Part shown: piece by piece, positions 51,767 to 60,452 of the stretch
Numbering within the stretch: the first letter of the stretch is position 1
Layout: each line of letters opens with the position of its first letter
Assembly (NCBI GenBank): GCA_002243285.1
Contig: CP022585.1
Location: 1,910,641-1,974,640 of the forward strand
DNA length: 64,000 nt
Direction of reading: 5' to 3'
Source of the DNA: Candidatus Fluviicola riflensis
GTDB lineage: Bacteria > Bacteroidota > Bacteroidia > Flavobacteriales_D > Crocinitomicaceae
Program-made: the position numbers and the translations under genes
The notes under the pieces: model-generated
What the model was told of the DNA's origin: nothing
Seen by the model: the letters and a program-made list of their open reading frames with translations, nothing else
Databases searched by the model: none

Positions 51767-53608
51767 TTAAAAGAGTTGGATCATAGATTCGTTACTAATC
51801 GTATTTAAAATGCGTTTTCCGCCCGGTGTGAACTGGTGTTCCTGTTGTTCAAACAAACGGTTTACGAAATCGTTCAAGGAGGTTTGGTCCGGATTGAGTT
51901 TCAAATGCATACTTCCCGCAAATGCCAGTTGCGATAATACTGTGTGAGCAATCTCGCCTTTATCCAGCGTACCTTGCTGCAGCTGTTCCAGTACTTTATC
52001 CACGCATTGCAAAACGGTCGATTCGGAAATAATATCCGGAATTCCGGTCAACAGCAATAGTTCATCTTTCCATTCCCACGAAAAACCGATGCGCTGCAAC
52101 GTCACCTGGTGTTCTTCCCACGAAAGCTTTTCCTGCTTCGAACACTGTTTTTCCATAGGGAATAATAATTGCTGTGAAGCGAGCGGAGCCACGTAAAAAC
52201 CGCGCATCATTTCTTCATACAGCAAACGTTCCTGCGCTCTGCGGAAGTGAATGAGCAATAAACCTTCCTGAATCGCTGCAACAATGAAGGTTCCTTTGAT
52301 CAGGAATGGTCCGGTTGGTGTATCGTTTATAGAAAGAGTCGTTTGTTCAGCGTCGGGTTCCAATTCAGGAAGATCGTCATCGGTCGTGTTCCAGAAATGT
52401 TCCCATGGTTGTTTTTCCCTGGCTGGTGACTGTCCAAAACCAACATTGTTCATGGCATTTGTGAACGATTTTGACGAAGAACTGGCCGCGGGTTTCGGCG
52501 GATCGAACGGATTGTACGTTTTATCAACCCTGATTGTTGGTTCCACTGCCGGAGTTCCCAAAAAAGAAAGCGGTAAATCAAACTCACTTTCACGGTCGAA
52601 ATCGAGCGTCGGAGAAATATTGAATTTACCCAATCCGAGTCGAATAGCGCTTTTCAGGATGGAATAAATCGCTTTGTCTTCCTCAAACTTGATTTCTGTT
52701 TTGGTAGGATGAACGTTGACATCTATTTGTTTCGGATCGATCTCCAAAAACAGGAAATAGCTTGGAAACGATTTCCCCGGAAGCAATTGTTCAAAAGCCG
52801 AATTCACGGCGTGATTAAAGTAAGTATCCCTGAAAAAGCGGTTGTTGACAAAGAAAAACTGTTCACCGCGCGATTTCCGGGCAGCTTCCGGTTTTCCTAC
52901 AAATCCTTCAATCCGAACAATGTCGGTACTTTCAGTAACAGGAACCAATTTATCGTTGTAATGTTTCCCGAATACATCCACAATCCGTTTGCGCATGGGG
53001 CCGGGAAGTAAATGGTAGATTTCCTGGTCGTTGTGTACCAAACGAAAACTGAGGTCGGCATGCGCCAAAGCAACACGTTCAAACTCGTCCAATACGTGTT
53101 TCAGTTCCACATTGTCCGATTTCAGGAAATTACGTCGTGCCGGTACGTTGTAAAACAAGTTACGAACTTCGAACGAAGCGCCCACGGCGCATTGCACGGG
53201 TTCCTGTTTCACAATCGTACTACCTTCAATGCACAATTCAATGCCGAGTTCATCGGTTTCACGACGTGTTTTCAGTGTTACATGCGCAATCGCAGCTACG
53301 GAAGCCAATGCTTCGCCTCTGAAACCTTTGGTCGTCAAGGCAAATAAATCGTCGGCATGCTTGATTTTACTGGTTGCGTGGCGTTCGAAGCACATGCGTG
53401 AATCGAGCGGCGACATTCCTTTTCCGTTGTCCACGATCTGGATCAGCGTGCGGCCGGCATCTTTCACAAAAACCTCAATTTTCGTTGCGCCGGCATCGAT
53501 ACTGTTTTCGATCAGTTCCTTCACCACAGAGGCAGGACGTTGAACGACCTCACCTGCAGCAATCTGGTTAGCGATATGATCCGGAAGTAAACGAATGAGA
53601 TCTGACAT
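51767..53608 (-). CDS. mutL: DNA mismatch repair protein MutL with degenerate endonuclease site
   Basis: 613 residues. The GHKL ATPase half is intact: ELIENSIDAGATKIEV, IVDNGKGMS, HATSKI and GFRGEALASVAAIAHV. The C-terminal dimerisation domain begins TFIVAAIQEGLLLIHFRRAQ; where endonuclease-type MutL have a DQHA(x)2E(x)4E motif, this reads HFRRAQERLLYE, keeping the two glutamates but not D, Q, H or A. The later A-C-H and CPHGRP blocks are AFAGS and TPGGK. Metal-dependent nicking is therefore doubtful, so nicking by another protein must be considered. First gene of a minus-strand set with two rhomboids and EEP. Confidence 0.93.
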   Translation of the reverse strand: MSDLIRLLPDHIANQIAAGEVVQRPASVVKELIENSIDAGATKIEVFVKDAGRTLIQIVDNGKGMSPLDSRMCFERHATSKIKHADDLFALTTKGFRGEALASVAAIAHVTLKTRRETDELGIELCIEGSTIVKQEPVQCAVGASFEVRNLFYNVPARRNFLKSDNVELKHVLDEFERVALAHADLSFRLVHNDQEIYHLLPGPMRKRIVDVFGKHYNDKLVPVTESTDIVRIEGFVGKPEAARKSRGEQFFFVNNRFFRDTYFNHAVNSAFEQLLPGKSFPSYFLFLEIDPKQIDVNVHPTKTEIKFEEDKAIYSILKSAIRLGLGKFNISPTLDFDRESEFDLPLSFLGTPAVEPTIRVDKTYNPFDPPKPAASSSSKSFTNAMNNVGFGQSPAREKQPWEHFWNTTDDDLPELEPDAEQTTLSINDTPTGPFLIKGTFIVAAIQEGLLLIHFRRAQERLLYEEMMRGFYVAPLASQQLLFPMEKQCSKQEKLSWEEHQVTLQRIGFSWEWKDELLLLTGIPDIISESTVLQCVDKVLEQLQQGTLDKGEIAHTVLSQLAFAGSMHLKLNPDQTSLNDFVNRLFEQQEHQFTPGGKRILNTISNESMIQLF

Positions 53609-53865
53609 GCTTTTTGCTTCTGCTTTATTCTTTTATTACCCGTTTTCAAGCATTCATCACTTGTTTCGGAACTGCGATTTCAAAAATAAGACTAAAATTG
53701 ACTTTTCGTGGGAATTCAGACAATTCCCGTTCCACTTTTCATAAGCTGACAAAGCGTCAGTTTTTTGCGAAATCCATATCCTACTTGTTTTCCAAAGATG
53801 TATTGATTTTTTCATTTTTTCGCCTTTGGCGAATTCAATAGTGTCTTGACGAGAATGGCATTTTG

Positions 53866-54408
53866 TTCCCCACGAATGCACGAATTTTTTGCTCGGCTAA
53901 CGCACTCGCTTTGACCAAAATATATTGTTTACTGTTGATACAAATGATGTTTTTTTCTAACTTAAATAGAATGAAAACATTAATCTACAAAGAAGAAGCC
54001 TATGAAATCATTGGGCTATGTATGGAAGTTCATAAGGAATTGGGCCCCGGATTTTCTGAAATTGTTTACAAGGATGCTTTGGAACATGAACTTAAATTAA
54101 GGGGAATAAACTTCGAAAGAGAGCGGGAGTTTCAAGTTTATTATAAGGGTATCATATTACCTCATAAGTTTTACGCTGATTTTTTAGTGGATGAGACGAT
54201 CATATTAGAAGTTAAAACAGTTTCCTCATTGCAAAAAGAACACCTTGAACAGACAATAAATTATTTGTGCGTATCAGGTTTGAATCTTGGATTACTTGTC
54301 AATTTTAGATCAAATAGTCTCGAATACAAAAGACTTGTACGCTAATTAATTGTCTCATCAAACAAGCGCTGCCGTTAGGAGCGCAAAAATTCGTGTATTC
54401 GTGGGGAA
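53866..54408. mobile_element. inverted-repeat element, family A copy 3, carrying a GxxExxY gene
   Basis: The left end TTCCCCACGAATGCACGAAT (53866-53885) and the inverse of the right end TTCCCCACGAATACACGAAT (54389-54408) differ at one base. Next come the same inner arms as in the empty copies: TTGCTCGGCTAACGCACTCG after the left end and GCGCTGCCGTTAGGAGCGC (54366-54384) before the right one. Between them are about 456 bases with one gene, where the empty copies have 37-40 bases. The 150 bases before 53866 (53609-53865) show an AT-rich gap with only weak repeats. Confidence 0.75.
53971..54345 (+). CDS. GxxExxY family protein (PD-(D/E)XK nuclease-like)
   Basis: 124 residues from the ATG at 53971; an upstream open frame to 53863 runs into the repeat and was rejected. 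HKELGPGFSEIVYKDALEHE carries the defining G-x2-E-x2-Y motif. FYADFLVDETIILEVKTVSS provides Asp and Glu-x-Lys, the core of the PD-(D/E)XK nuclease fold to which the family (TIGR04256/PF13366) is related. No partner gene is adjacent. The gene is AT-rich and sits precisely inside the two halves of a repeat that is empty elsewhere, so it is likely the cargo, or the enzyme, of that element. Confidence 0.9.
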   Translation: MKTLIYKEEAYEIIGLCMEVHKELGPGFSEIVYKDALEHELKLRGINFEREREFQVYYKGIILPHKFYADFLVDETIILEVKTVSSLQKEHLEQTINYLCVSGLNLGLLVNFRSNSLEYKRLVR

Positions 54409-54498
54409 ATATTCATGTTTATCGGTTAGCCGATAAATGCAGCTTCATAATTCTATGGGATAGTGGCGGAAACGATTATTTTTGTCAAAAAGAAATTC

Positions 54499-57435
54499 AT
54501 GAAATTTTTCAAGCCGGTTCTGGTTGTTACATTATTGATTGCTTTGGCGACAATTGCTTTGTCGATAACTCCGAAAAAGGGTAAAACAGGCAATCGTTCC
54601 AACGGCAAAGCGCTTTCAGAAGAAGATAAATGGGTCAACGACAAACTGACAAAAATGACGCTGGAAGAAAAGATCGGGCAGTCATTTATGGTGGCTTGCT
54701 GGTCGAATCGTGGTGATAGTCATATCGAAGAAATTGAACAACAAATTACCGAAGATAAAATAGGTGGTGTGATTTTTTTCCAGGGTGAACGCGGAAATTT
54801 ACAAAACAGCATAGACCGTTTTCAGAAAAAAGCGGAAACTCCGTTATTGATCGGAATGGATGCCGAATGGGGAATCGCAATGCGTATTTTCCAGGAAGAA
54901 CGTTTTCCGTATGCGCAAACTATCGGTGCGGCAAATGATGTGGAACTCACCAAAAAGATGGGCGAATACATGGCGATTGAATGTGATCAAATGGGCATTC
55001 ACCTGAGTTTTTCGCCGGTGGCAGATGTCAATAGCAATCCGAAAAATCCGGTAATTGGTTTTCGTGCATTTGGTTCGGATGCTGCGCATGTTTCCAAACA
55101 TGTTTCGGCGTTTGTACAAGGAATGGAAGGACAAAACGTGTTGTCGTGTGTTAAACATTTTCCCGGCCACGGCGATACGGATGTTGATTCGCATTTGGAA
55201 CTACCAACTGTTTCGCATACCGAGGCTGAATTCAGAGCCACGGATTTTGCACCTTTCAAAAGTGGAATTGCAGCCGGAACCAGCGCTGTGATGGTGGCTC
55301 ACCTGAATGTTCCTTCGCTGGATAATTCGGGAACACCGAGCAGTCTTTCTAAAAAAGTAATCCAGGGATATTTGCGTGATGAATTGAAATTCAAAGGATT
55401 GGTGATTTCTGACGCCTTAAATATGAAAGCGGTTTCGGAGAAATACGGCAAATCGGAAGTGGTAGCAAAAGCTTACATGGCCGGTTGCGATATCGTGTTG
55501 TTCCCCGAAAGTGTGAAAGAAGCTATTCAGCTTATTCGCAAGAAAGTTGAATCCGGTGATTTGGAAAAATCTGAAGTCGATGCCCGCTGTAAGCAGGTGC
55601 TTCGCGCCAAATACAAAGCCATCATTCACAAACCGATGGTGAAACGCAAAGATGTTTCCATTGAACTTAAGCTTGCTTGTGCACAGGTTTACGAAAAAGC
55701 AATGGTGGTGATCAAAAACGAGAATAAGTCGTTGCCGCTTGATCGTTTGGACCGTAAAATTGTCCGCATCAGCGTTGGTACGCATGCGCTGGCATTCCGC
55801 GAAAGTATTGATCGTTATGCGAATGTGGAACATCATCATTTTTATTCTATCAAAGAAGCGCTTGAACGTTTGAAAGACAAATCATGGCAGGGGTACGATG
55901 TAATTATTACCGATTTCCATTCCAACGCACAACGTGCCAAAAACAATTATGGTTTTGGCGAATGGCAGAAAGTAACCGATCTGCTTCCTGTCGAAGCGAC
56001 TGTGATTACTACGTTTTTTGGAAATCCGTTGGTGTTGTCAGGAACACCTCAGTTACCGGTAAATATAGACGCTTGTGTATTGGGCTATGAAAACCATGAA
56101 CTGGCGCAGGATCGTGTGGGGCAGTTTATAATGGGAGCTTTTGATGTGAGCGGAAAACTGGATATTTCCATCAATGATACCTGGAAAAAAGGAACCGGAT
56201 TATCTGTAAAAGGCAATGGCCGTTTGAAATATACTGTTCCGGAAGAATTGGGTATTTCGTCTGATAAAATGGCTGAAATTGACGCGATCGTTGACAATGC
56301 GATTCGTTCGAAAGCGCTTCCCGGCTGCCAGGTTGTCGTGGCGATTGACGGAAAAGTGATTCACCAGAAATCGTATGGAACCACGATGTACGAAAAAGGC
56401 GATTCGATTACCAATGATCATTTGTACGATATTGCTTCGATTACCAAAATTGCCTCGTCGACGATGTCGCTGATGAAACTTAAATCGGAAGGGAAATTTG
56501 ACGAAACCGCTACCTTGGGCGAACTCGTACCTGAAATTGTGGGCGAAACTCCTTACGCTAAGCTGAAAGCCAGTGATATGCTCACGCACCAGGCCGGTTT
56601 GACACCCTGGATTCCGTTCTATAAAACAACTTTAAAAGAGGGGCAATTGAAAACGGAAATCTACAGCACGACCAAAAAAGAAGGGTTTTCCGTTCCGGTA
56701 GCTGATGGTTTGTGGATCAAAGATGATTACGCCAAAGTGATGATGAAAACCATTTTGGAAACGCCGTTGTCAGGCGAGAAGAAATACGAATATTCCGATT
56801 TGGGCTACTATTTCTTTAAAGCTTACATTGAAAAAACAACCGGTAAAACGCAGGATAAATATGTCGACCAAGCCATCTATAAACCATTGGGATTGCAGCG
56901 AATGACGTATTTGCCGTTGCGGAAATTCCGCTTATCGGAGATTGTTCCTACCGAAAACGACAAAGAATACCGCAAGCAGGTTATTCACGGCTATGTACAC
57001 GATCCGGGAGCAGCAATGGTTGGTGGAGTAGGCGGTCACGCCGGTTTATTCTCCAATGCGACCGATTTGGCAGCTTTGATGCAGGTTTTACTCAACAAAG
57101 GTCAGGTGGGAGAATTCAGTTTGATTGATCGCAGTATCGTAGAAGAATTCACCCGCTGTCAGTATTACCCGAAAAACCGTCGTGGTTTGGGATTTGACAA
57201 ACCAACCATCGACAAAAAAAGCGGTCCGACATGCTCGTTGGTATCATCAGGCAGTTTTGGCCATTCAGGTTTTACAGGAACATTGGCGTGGGCCGACCCG
57301 GAATTCAAAGTGAATTTCGTCTTCCTTTCTAACCGTGTTTATCCTGATGCAACCAATTGGAAAATCACCAATATGGGCATTCGAACTGAAATTCAGCGGG
57401 TAATCTATGAGGCTTTGGCCGATTCGAAGAAATAA
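54499..57435 (+). CDS. fused GH3 beta-N-acetylhexosaminidase and beta-lactamase-family protein
   Basis: About 978 residues from the ATG at 54499, preceded by the box TATTTTTG (54477-54484); an in-frame GTG at 54463 lies upstream of that box. A signal anchor starts it (FKPVLVVTLLIALATIALS). Residues about 50-390 form a GH3 domain with KHFPGHGDTDVDSH and the nucleophile in LVISDALNMKAV, as in NagZ-like enzymes; a C-terminal GH3 domain follows. From about 600 the serine-hydrolase domain has SITKIASS, YSDLGYYFF and HSGFTG, matching SxxK, YxN and HxG of class C/AmpH-like proteins. Both halves point to peptidoglycan turnover. Confidence 0.92.
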   Translation: MKFFKPVLVVTLLIALATIALSITPKKGKTGNRSNGKALSEEDKWVNDKLTKMTLEEKIGQSFMVACWSNRGDSHIEEIEQQITEDKIGGVIFFQGERGNLQNSIDRFQKKAETPLLIGMDAEWGIAMRIFQEERFPYAQTIGAANDVELTKKMGEYMAIECDQMGIHLSFSPVADVNSNPKNPVIGFRAFGSDAAHVSKHVSAFVQGMEGQNVLSCVKHFPGHGDTDVDSHLELPTVSHTEAEFRATDFAPFKSGIAAGTSAVMVAHLNVPSLDNSGTPSSLSKKVIQGYLRDELKFKGLVISDALNMKAVSEKYGKSEVVAKAYMAGCDIVLFPESVKEAIQLIRKKVESGDLEKSEVDARCKQVLRAKYKAIIHKPMVKRKDVSIELKLACAQVYEKAMVVIKNENKSLPLDRLDRKIVRISVGTHALAFRESIDRYANVEHHHFYSIKEALERLKDKSWQGYDVIITDFHSNAQRAKNNYGFGEWQKVTDLLPVEATVITTFFGNPLVLSGTPQLPVNIDACVLGYENHELAQDRVGQFIMGAFDVSGKLDISINDTWKKGTGLSVKGNGRLKYTVPEELGISSDKMAEIDAIVDNAIRSKALPGCQVVVAIDGKVIHQKSYGTTMYEKGDSITNDHLYDIASITKIASSTMSLMKLKSEGKFDETATLGELVPEIVGETPYAKLKASDMLTHQAGLTPWIPFYKTTLKEGQLKTEIYSTTKKEGFSVPVADGLWIKDDYAKVMMKTILETPLSGEKKYEYSDLGYYFFKAYIEKTTGKTQDKYVDQAIYKPLGLQRMTYLPLRKFRLSEIVPTENDKEYRKQVIHGYVHDPGAAMVGGVGGHAGLFSNATDLAALMQVLLNKGQVGEFSLIDRSIVEEFTRCQYYPKNRRGLGFDKPTIDKKSGPTCSLVSSGSFGHSGFTGTLAWADPEFKVNFVFLSNRVYPDATNWKITNMGIRTEIQRVIYEALADSKK

Positions 57436-57457
57436 ATGATTTATAATTTGTCATTGT

Positions 57458-57481
57458 GGGGTTGCTATTTATCGCGACCCC
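57458..57481 (+). terminator. possible terminator after the fusion gene
   Basis: GGGGTTGC (57458-57465) pairs with GCGACCCC (57474-57481, one G-T pair). There is no good T run. A related GGTCG...CGACC hairpin with the shared word ATCGCGACCC lies at about 57608-57627 just before bshA. Confidence 0.35.
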
Positions 57482-57658
57482 CGTTGGATATAACACTGTT
57501 ATATAATAACGATAGGTTTTCAAGAATAATACCACAACAGTAAGATCGCAGTTCATTCCGATGAGATACCTTTGTAGTAGATTATACTTATACAATTCAA
57601 AGAGAATGGTCGTCATAAATCGCGACCCAACAGACAAACTAAACGAAAATTCAAACGA

Positions 57659-58795
57659 ATGAAAATCGGAATCGTACTTTATCCAACTTTCGGGGGAAGT
57701 GGCGTAGTAGCCACCGAATTGGGGAAAGCTTTAGCATTAAAAGGACACCAAATCCACTTTATCACTTATTCACAGCCCGTTCGACTGGGAAGTTTCAGAG
57801 AAAATATTTATTACCACGAAGTAGCAATCAGCGATTATCCGTTATTCGAATACCAGCCTTATGAAACCGAATTGGCGAGTAAAATGGTAGACGTGGTGAA
57901 ATATGAAAACCTCGACTTATTACATGTGCATTATGCTATTCCACATGCTTCGGCGGCATTTATGGCACAGCAAATCTTACGCACGCAGGGAATCGATATT
58001 CCATTTATTACAACGCTGCACGGAACTGATATAACGCTTGTTGGAAAAGATCCTTCGTTTGAACCGGTGATTACATTTTGTATCAACGCTTCCAACGCGG
58101 TGACGGCTGTTTCAGAAAGCTTAAGAAAAGATACATATGCTCATTTTGCGACCGACCGTGAAATTCATGTGATCCCGAATTTTATCCAGGCAAAACTGAC
58201 GTTGCAAGCAATTGACCTGGAAAAACGTCGCCATTATGCGATGGACCATGAGCGCATTTTATGTCACATTTCCAATTTCCGCAAGGTGAAGCGGGTAGAA
58301 GACGTGGTGGAGATTTTCCGCCAGGTGCAGGAACGTATTCCGGCGAAACTTATTTTGGGTGGCGATGGTCCAGAACGGCCTTTGGTAGAACGTATGGCGC
58401 GTGAAATGGGAATCTGTAACAAGATCATTTTCACGGGTAAAGTACGCGAAACAGGGCCGATTTTAGAGATCGCCGATTTATTTTTATTACCTTCAGAAAC
58501 GGAGAGTTTCGGTTTGGCAGCTTTGGAAGCAATGGCAGAAGGTGTTCCGGTGGTTTCGTCGAATACAGGTGGAATACCGGAAGTTAATCATCATGGTTTC
58601 TCCGGTTATTTGTCTAATGTGGGTGACGTAAATGAAATGTCGAAACACGCAATTCATATTTTGTCAGACGATGCGCGTTTGCATACGTTCCGCGAACAAT
58701 CATTGGCACAAGCCCATAAGTTTTCATTGAAAGAAGTGCTACCGATCTACGAAAACCTGTATGCACAGGTGATCAAAGAGTTACAGGTAGTTTGA
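57659..58795 (+). CDS. bshA: N-acetyl-alpha-D-glucosaminyl L-malate synthase
   Basis: A GT4-family glycosyltransferase of 378 residues that makes the first intermediate of bacillithiol, the main low-molecular-weight thiol of many Bacteroidota. MKIGIVLYPTFGGSGVVATE, DLLHVHYAIPHASAAFMA and TLHGTDITLVGKDPSF are typical of BshA; FLLPSETESFGLAALEAMA is the E-x7-E donor-binding region. No bshB or bshC is in this window. A bidirectional terminator follows. Confidence 0.94.
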   Translation: MKIGIVLYPTFGGSGVVATELGKALALKGHQIHFITYSQPVRLGSFRENIYYHEVAISDYPLFEYQPYETELASKMVDVVKYENLDLLHVHYAIPHASAAFMAQQILRTQGIDIPFITTLHGTDITLVGKDPSFEPVITFCINASNAVTAVSESLRKDTYAHFATDREIHVIPNFIQAKLTLQAIDLEKRRHYAMDHERILCHISNFRKVKRVEDVVEIFRQVQERIPAKLILGGDGPERPLVERMAREMGICNKIIFTGKVRETGPILEIADLFLLPSETESFGLAALEAMAEGVPVVSSNTGGIPEVNHHGFSGYLSNVGDVNEMSKHAIHILSDDARLHTFREQSLAQAHKFSLKEVLPIYENLYAQVIKELQVV

Positions 58796-58860
58796 TAATA
58801 AATTCTGTGCTGAGAAGAGAGTGATAATCGAGTTGAGGAGATGCATTGGAATCTAAATGA

Positions 58861-58896
58861 AAATCCCGCATTCCATTAGTGAAATGCGGGATTTTT
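58861..58896. terminator. bidirectional terminator between bshA and a convergent gene
   Basis: AAATCCCGCATT (58861-58872) and AATGCGGGATTT (58882-58893) pair perfectly. T-rich sequence follows on the plus strand and A-rich sequence precedes it, so it serves both convergent genes. Confidence 0.88.
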
Positions 58897-58917
58897 AGTG
58901 TTAATAAGTGTTTAATG

Positions 58918-60354
58918 CTATTTTTTAAACGACTTATACATGAAGTTTTCTTCCTTCGCCTTTTGGCGCTCTTTTTCTACGGCTTTGAATTCTTTCTCGT
59001 GATTCCCTTTGAAGTTTTCTTTTAAATCAGTTACGCCGAGTTTTTCAAGGCAGTAGAGAAACTTGGTGAGAGCCATTTCGTTTTCACCCTTGCTAAACGT
59101 AAAGGAATACCAATATAGCTGAGCTGCAAAATCATAAACACTCAAATCAAGTGCGATGTCCGCATATTTGTATACATCTGCCAGTTTTTGAGATTTAATC
59201 TGAAACAATTCGTGAATTTCCTGACGACGAATCATCGTGTACGCTTCATCAGCGTTTGTCGCACTTACCTGAATTCCATACAATGGGTCGCAGCCATACA
59301 CAATAACTTTTGCTTTGTTCCAGTTGTTGTGGTCGTCCATTGTTGTGGTGCCGTTTTTCAATTCCATTGCATTTTGAGTGAAATACAACTCATAGTTTGC
59401 CCAGGCAGAATGAGGATTGATTTTCAGGATTCGATTGTAAATATTGATGGCTTCCTGAAAATTCTCTTTATCATGTTCGGCGATTCCCAGATTAATTTCC
59501 TTGTTGGAGATCTTATTATATGAATCTAATCTCCAGTACAATTCCTGCAAATAGGGTGTGATATTTGATTTTTGGTCGGCAAAAAACAAGCTTATTTGCA
59601 GGTAATCAAGTGCTATCGCAAATTTTCCTTCTGCAACCAAAGCAAAGATATTGGAAGCCGAAACAAGTTCATTACCAATGTTCATTTCCATAACTCCTCT
59701 CCAATAATCACTATTAGAGCCAAATAACTTTTGGTGATCCTGAACAGACGCGAAATCGGTGTTTCTAAGTAATTCGCCTGTATTAATAACGCCTTTAAAT
59801 TGCTCTTCGGCTTTTCGTTGAAAAGCGGATAATACGGGTAACACTTCAGTAATAGCCCATTGTTTGGTGGTTTCGTAAGCGTAAGCCAAATCACCGGATG
59901 CGTAGGCTTCTTTTCGCAGCTCTTCCGGATATTGAATGTTTTTGAATGTCCCGCTCACATCACCATTTTCAATGTTTAAGGTAACGGCAATCGGGAAGTC
60001 AACTATTTTGGTGTTATCAAAGGTCATTTGATCAATCGATGCTAAAACAGACTCTTGTTTTTTCGGATCAAGTGCAGGAAATGCGTAAAGATTCACGGTT
60101 GGTTTCCCTTCTTTGTGCGAAATGAGGTGTAACGCTATTTTTTGATCTTTTGAAACGGCTTCGAATTCCTGTGCCATAAAATCCATCAGAGAACCTAGTT
60201 GTGCAATGTAACGGTCCTGCTCGATGTTTACTTCGGCAATGTGATCATTTGCTAGTAAAATAAGGCTGAATTGCGATTCTTCCTGCGCTAGAGAACGACT
60301 TCCGAAAAAGAGGAGGGAAACAGAAAGTAATATATAATAACGCAGAGGTTTCAT
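58918..60354 (-). CDS. secreted TPR-containing protein of unknown function
   Basis: 478 residues from the ATG at 60354, with a signal peptide (LRYYILLSVSLLFFGSRSLA). The N-terminal half is mixed, the C-terminal half has TPR motifs, best near residue 300 (NFQEAINIYNRILKINPHSA, then WANYELYFTQNAMEL). Ends in a lysine-rich helix. No catalytic motif. Probably periplasmic or outer-membrane associated. Convergent with bshA. Confidence 0.78.
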   Translation of the reverse strand: MKPLRYYILLSVSLLFFGSRSLAQEESQFSLILLANDHIAEVNIEQDRYIAQLGSLMDFMAQEFEAVSKDQKIALHLISHKEGKPTVNLYAFPALDPKKQESVLASIDQMTFDNTKIVDFPIAVTLNIENGDVSGTFKNIQYPEELRKEAYASGDLAYAYETTKQWAITEVLPVLSAFQRKAEEQFKGVINTGELLRNTDFASVQDHQKLFGSNSDYWRGVMEMNIGNELVSASNIFALVAEGKFAIALDYLQISLFFADQKSNITPYLQELYWRLDSYNKISNKEINLGIAEHDKENFQEAINIYNRILKINPHSAWANYELYFTQNAMELKNGTTTMDDHNNWNKAKVIVYGCDPLYGIQVSATNADEAYTMIRRQEIHELFQIKSQKLADVYKYADIALDLSVYDFAAQLYWYSFTFSKGENEMALTKFLYCLEKLGVTDLKENFKGNHEKEFKAVEKERQKAKEENFMYKSFKK

Positions 60355-60401
60355 AAGCAGTTTTTTGAGGTTAAAAGTAAGACTTCCTTTCGGATAAAAT
60401 A

Positions 60402-60433
60402 AAAATCCCACAACTCAATAAGCACGGGATTTT
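60402..60433 (-). terminator. terminator for the DNase II-like gene
   Basis: AAAATCCC (60402-60409) pairs with GGGATTTT (60426-60433). On the minus strand it follows the DNase II gene by about 20 bases and ends in TTTTT. Confidence 0.7.
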
Positions 60434-60452
60434 AGTATGAAAAGTAATGAAT

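Noticed and set aside
53863..53970. Longer start for the GxxExxY protein
   Set aside because: The extension is encoded by the repeat end itself and is not part of the family; the ATG at 53971 starts the conserved domain.
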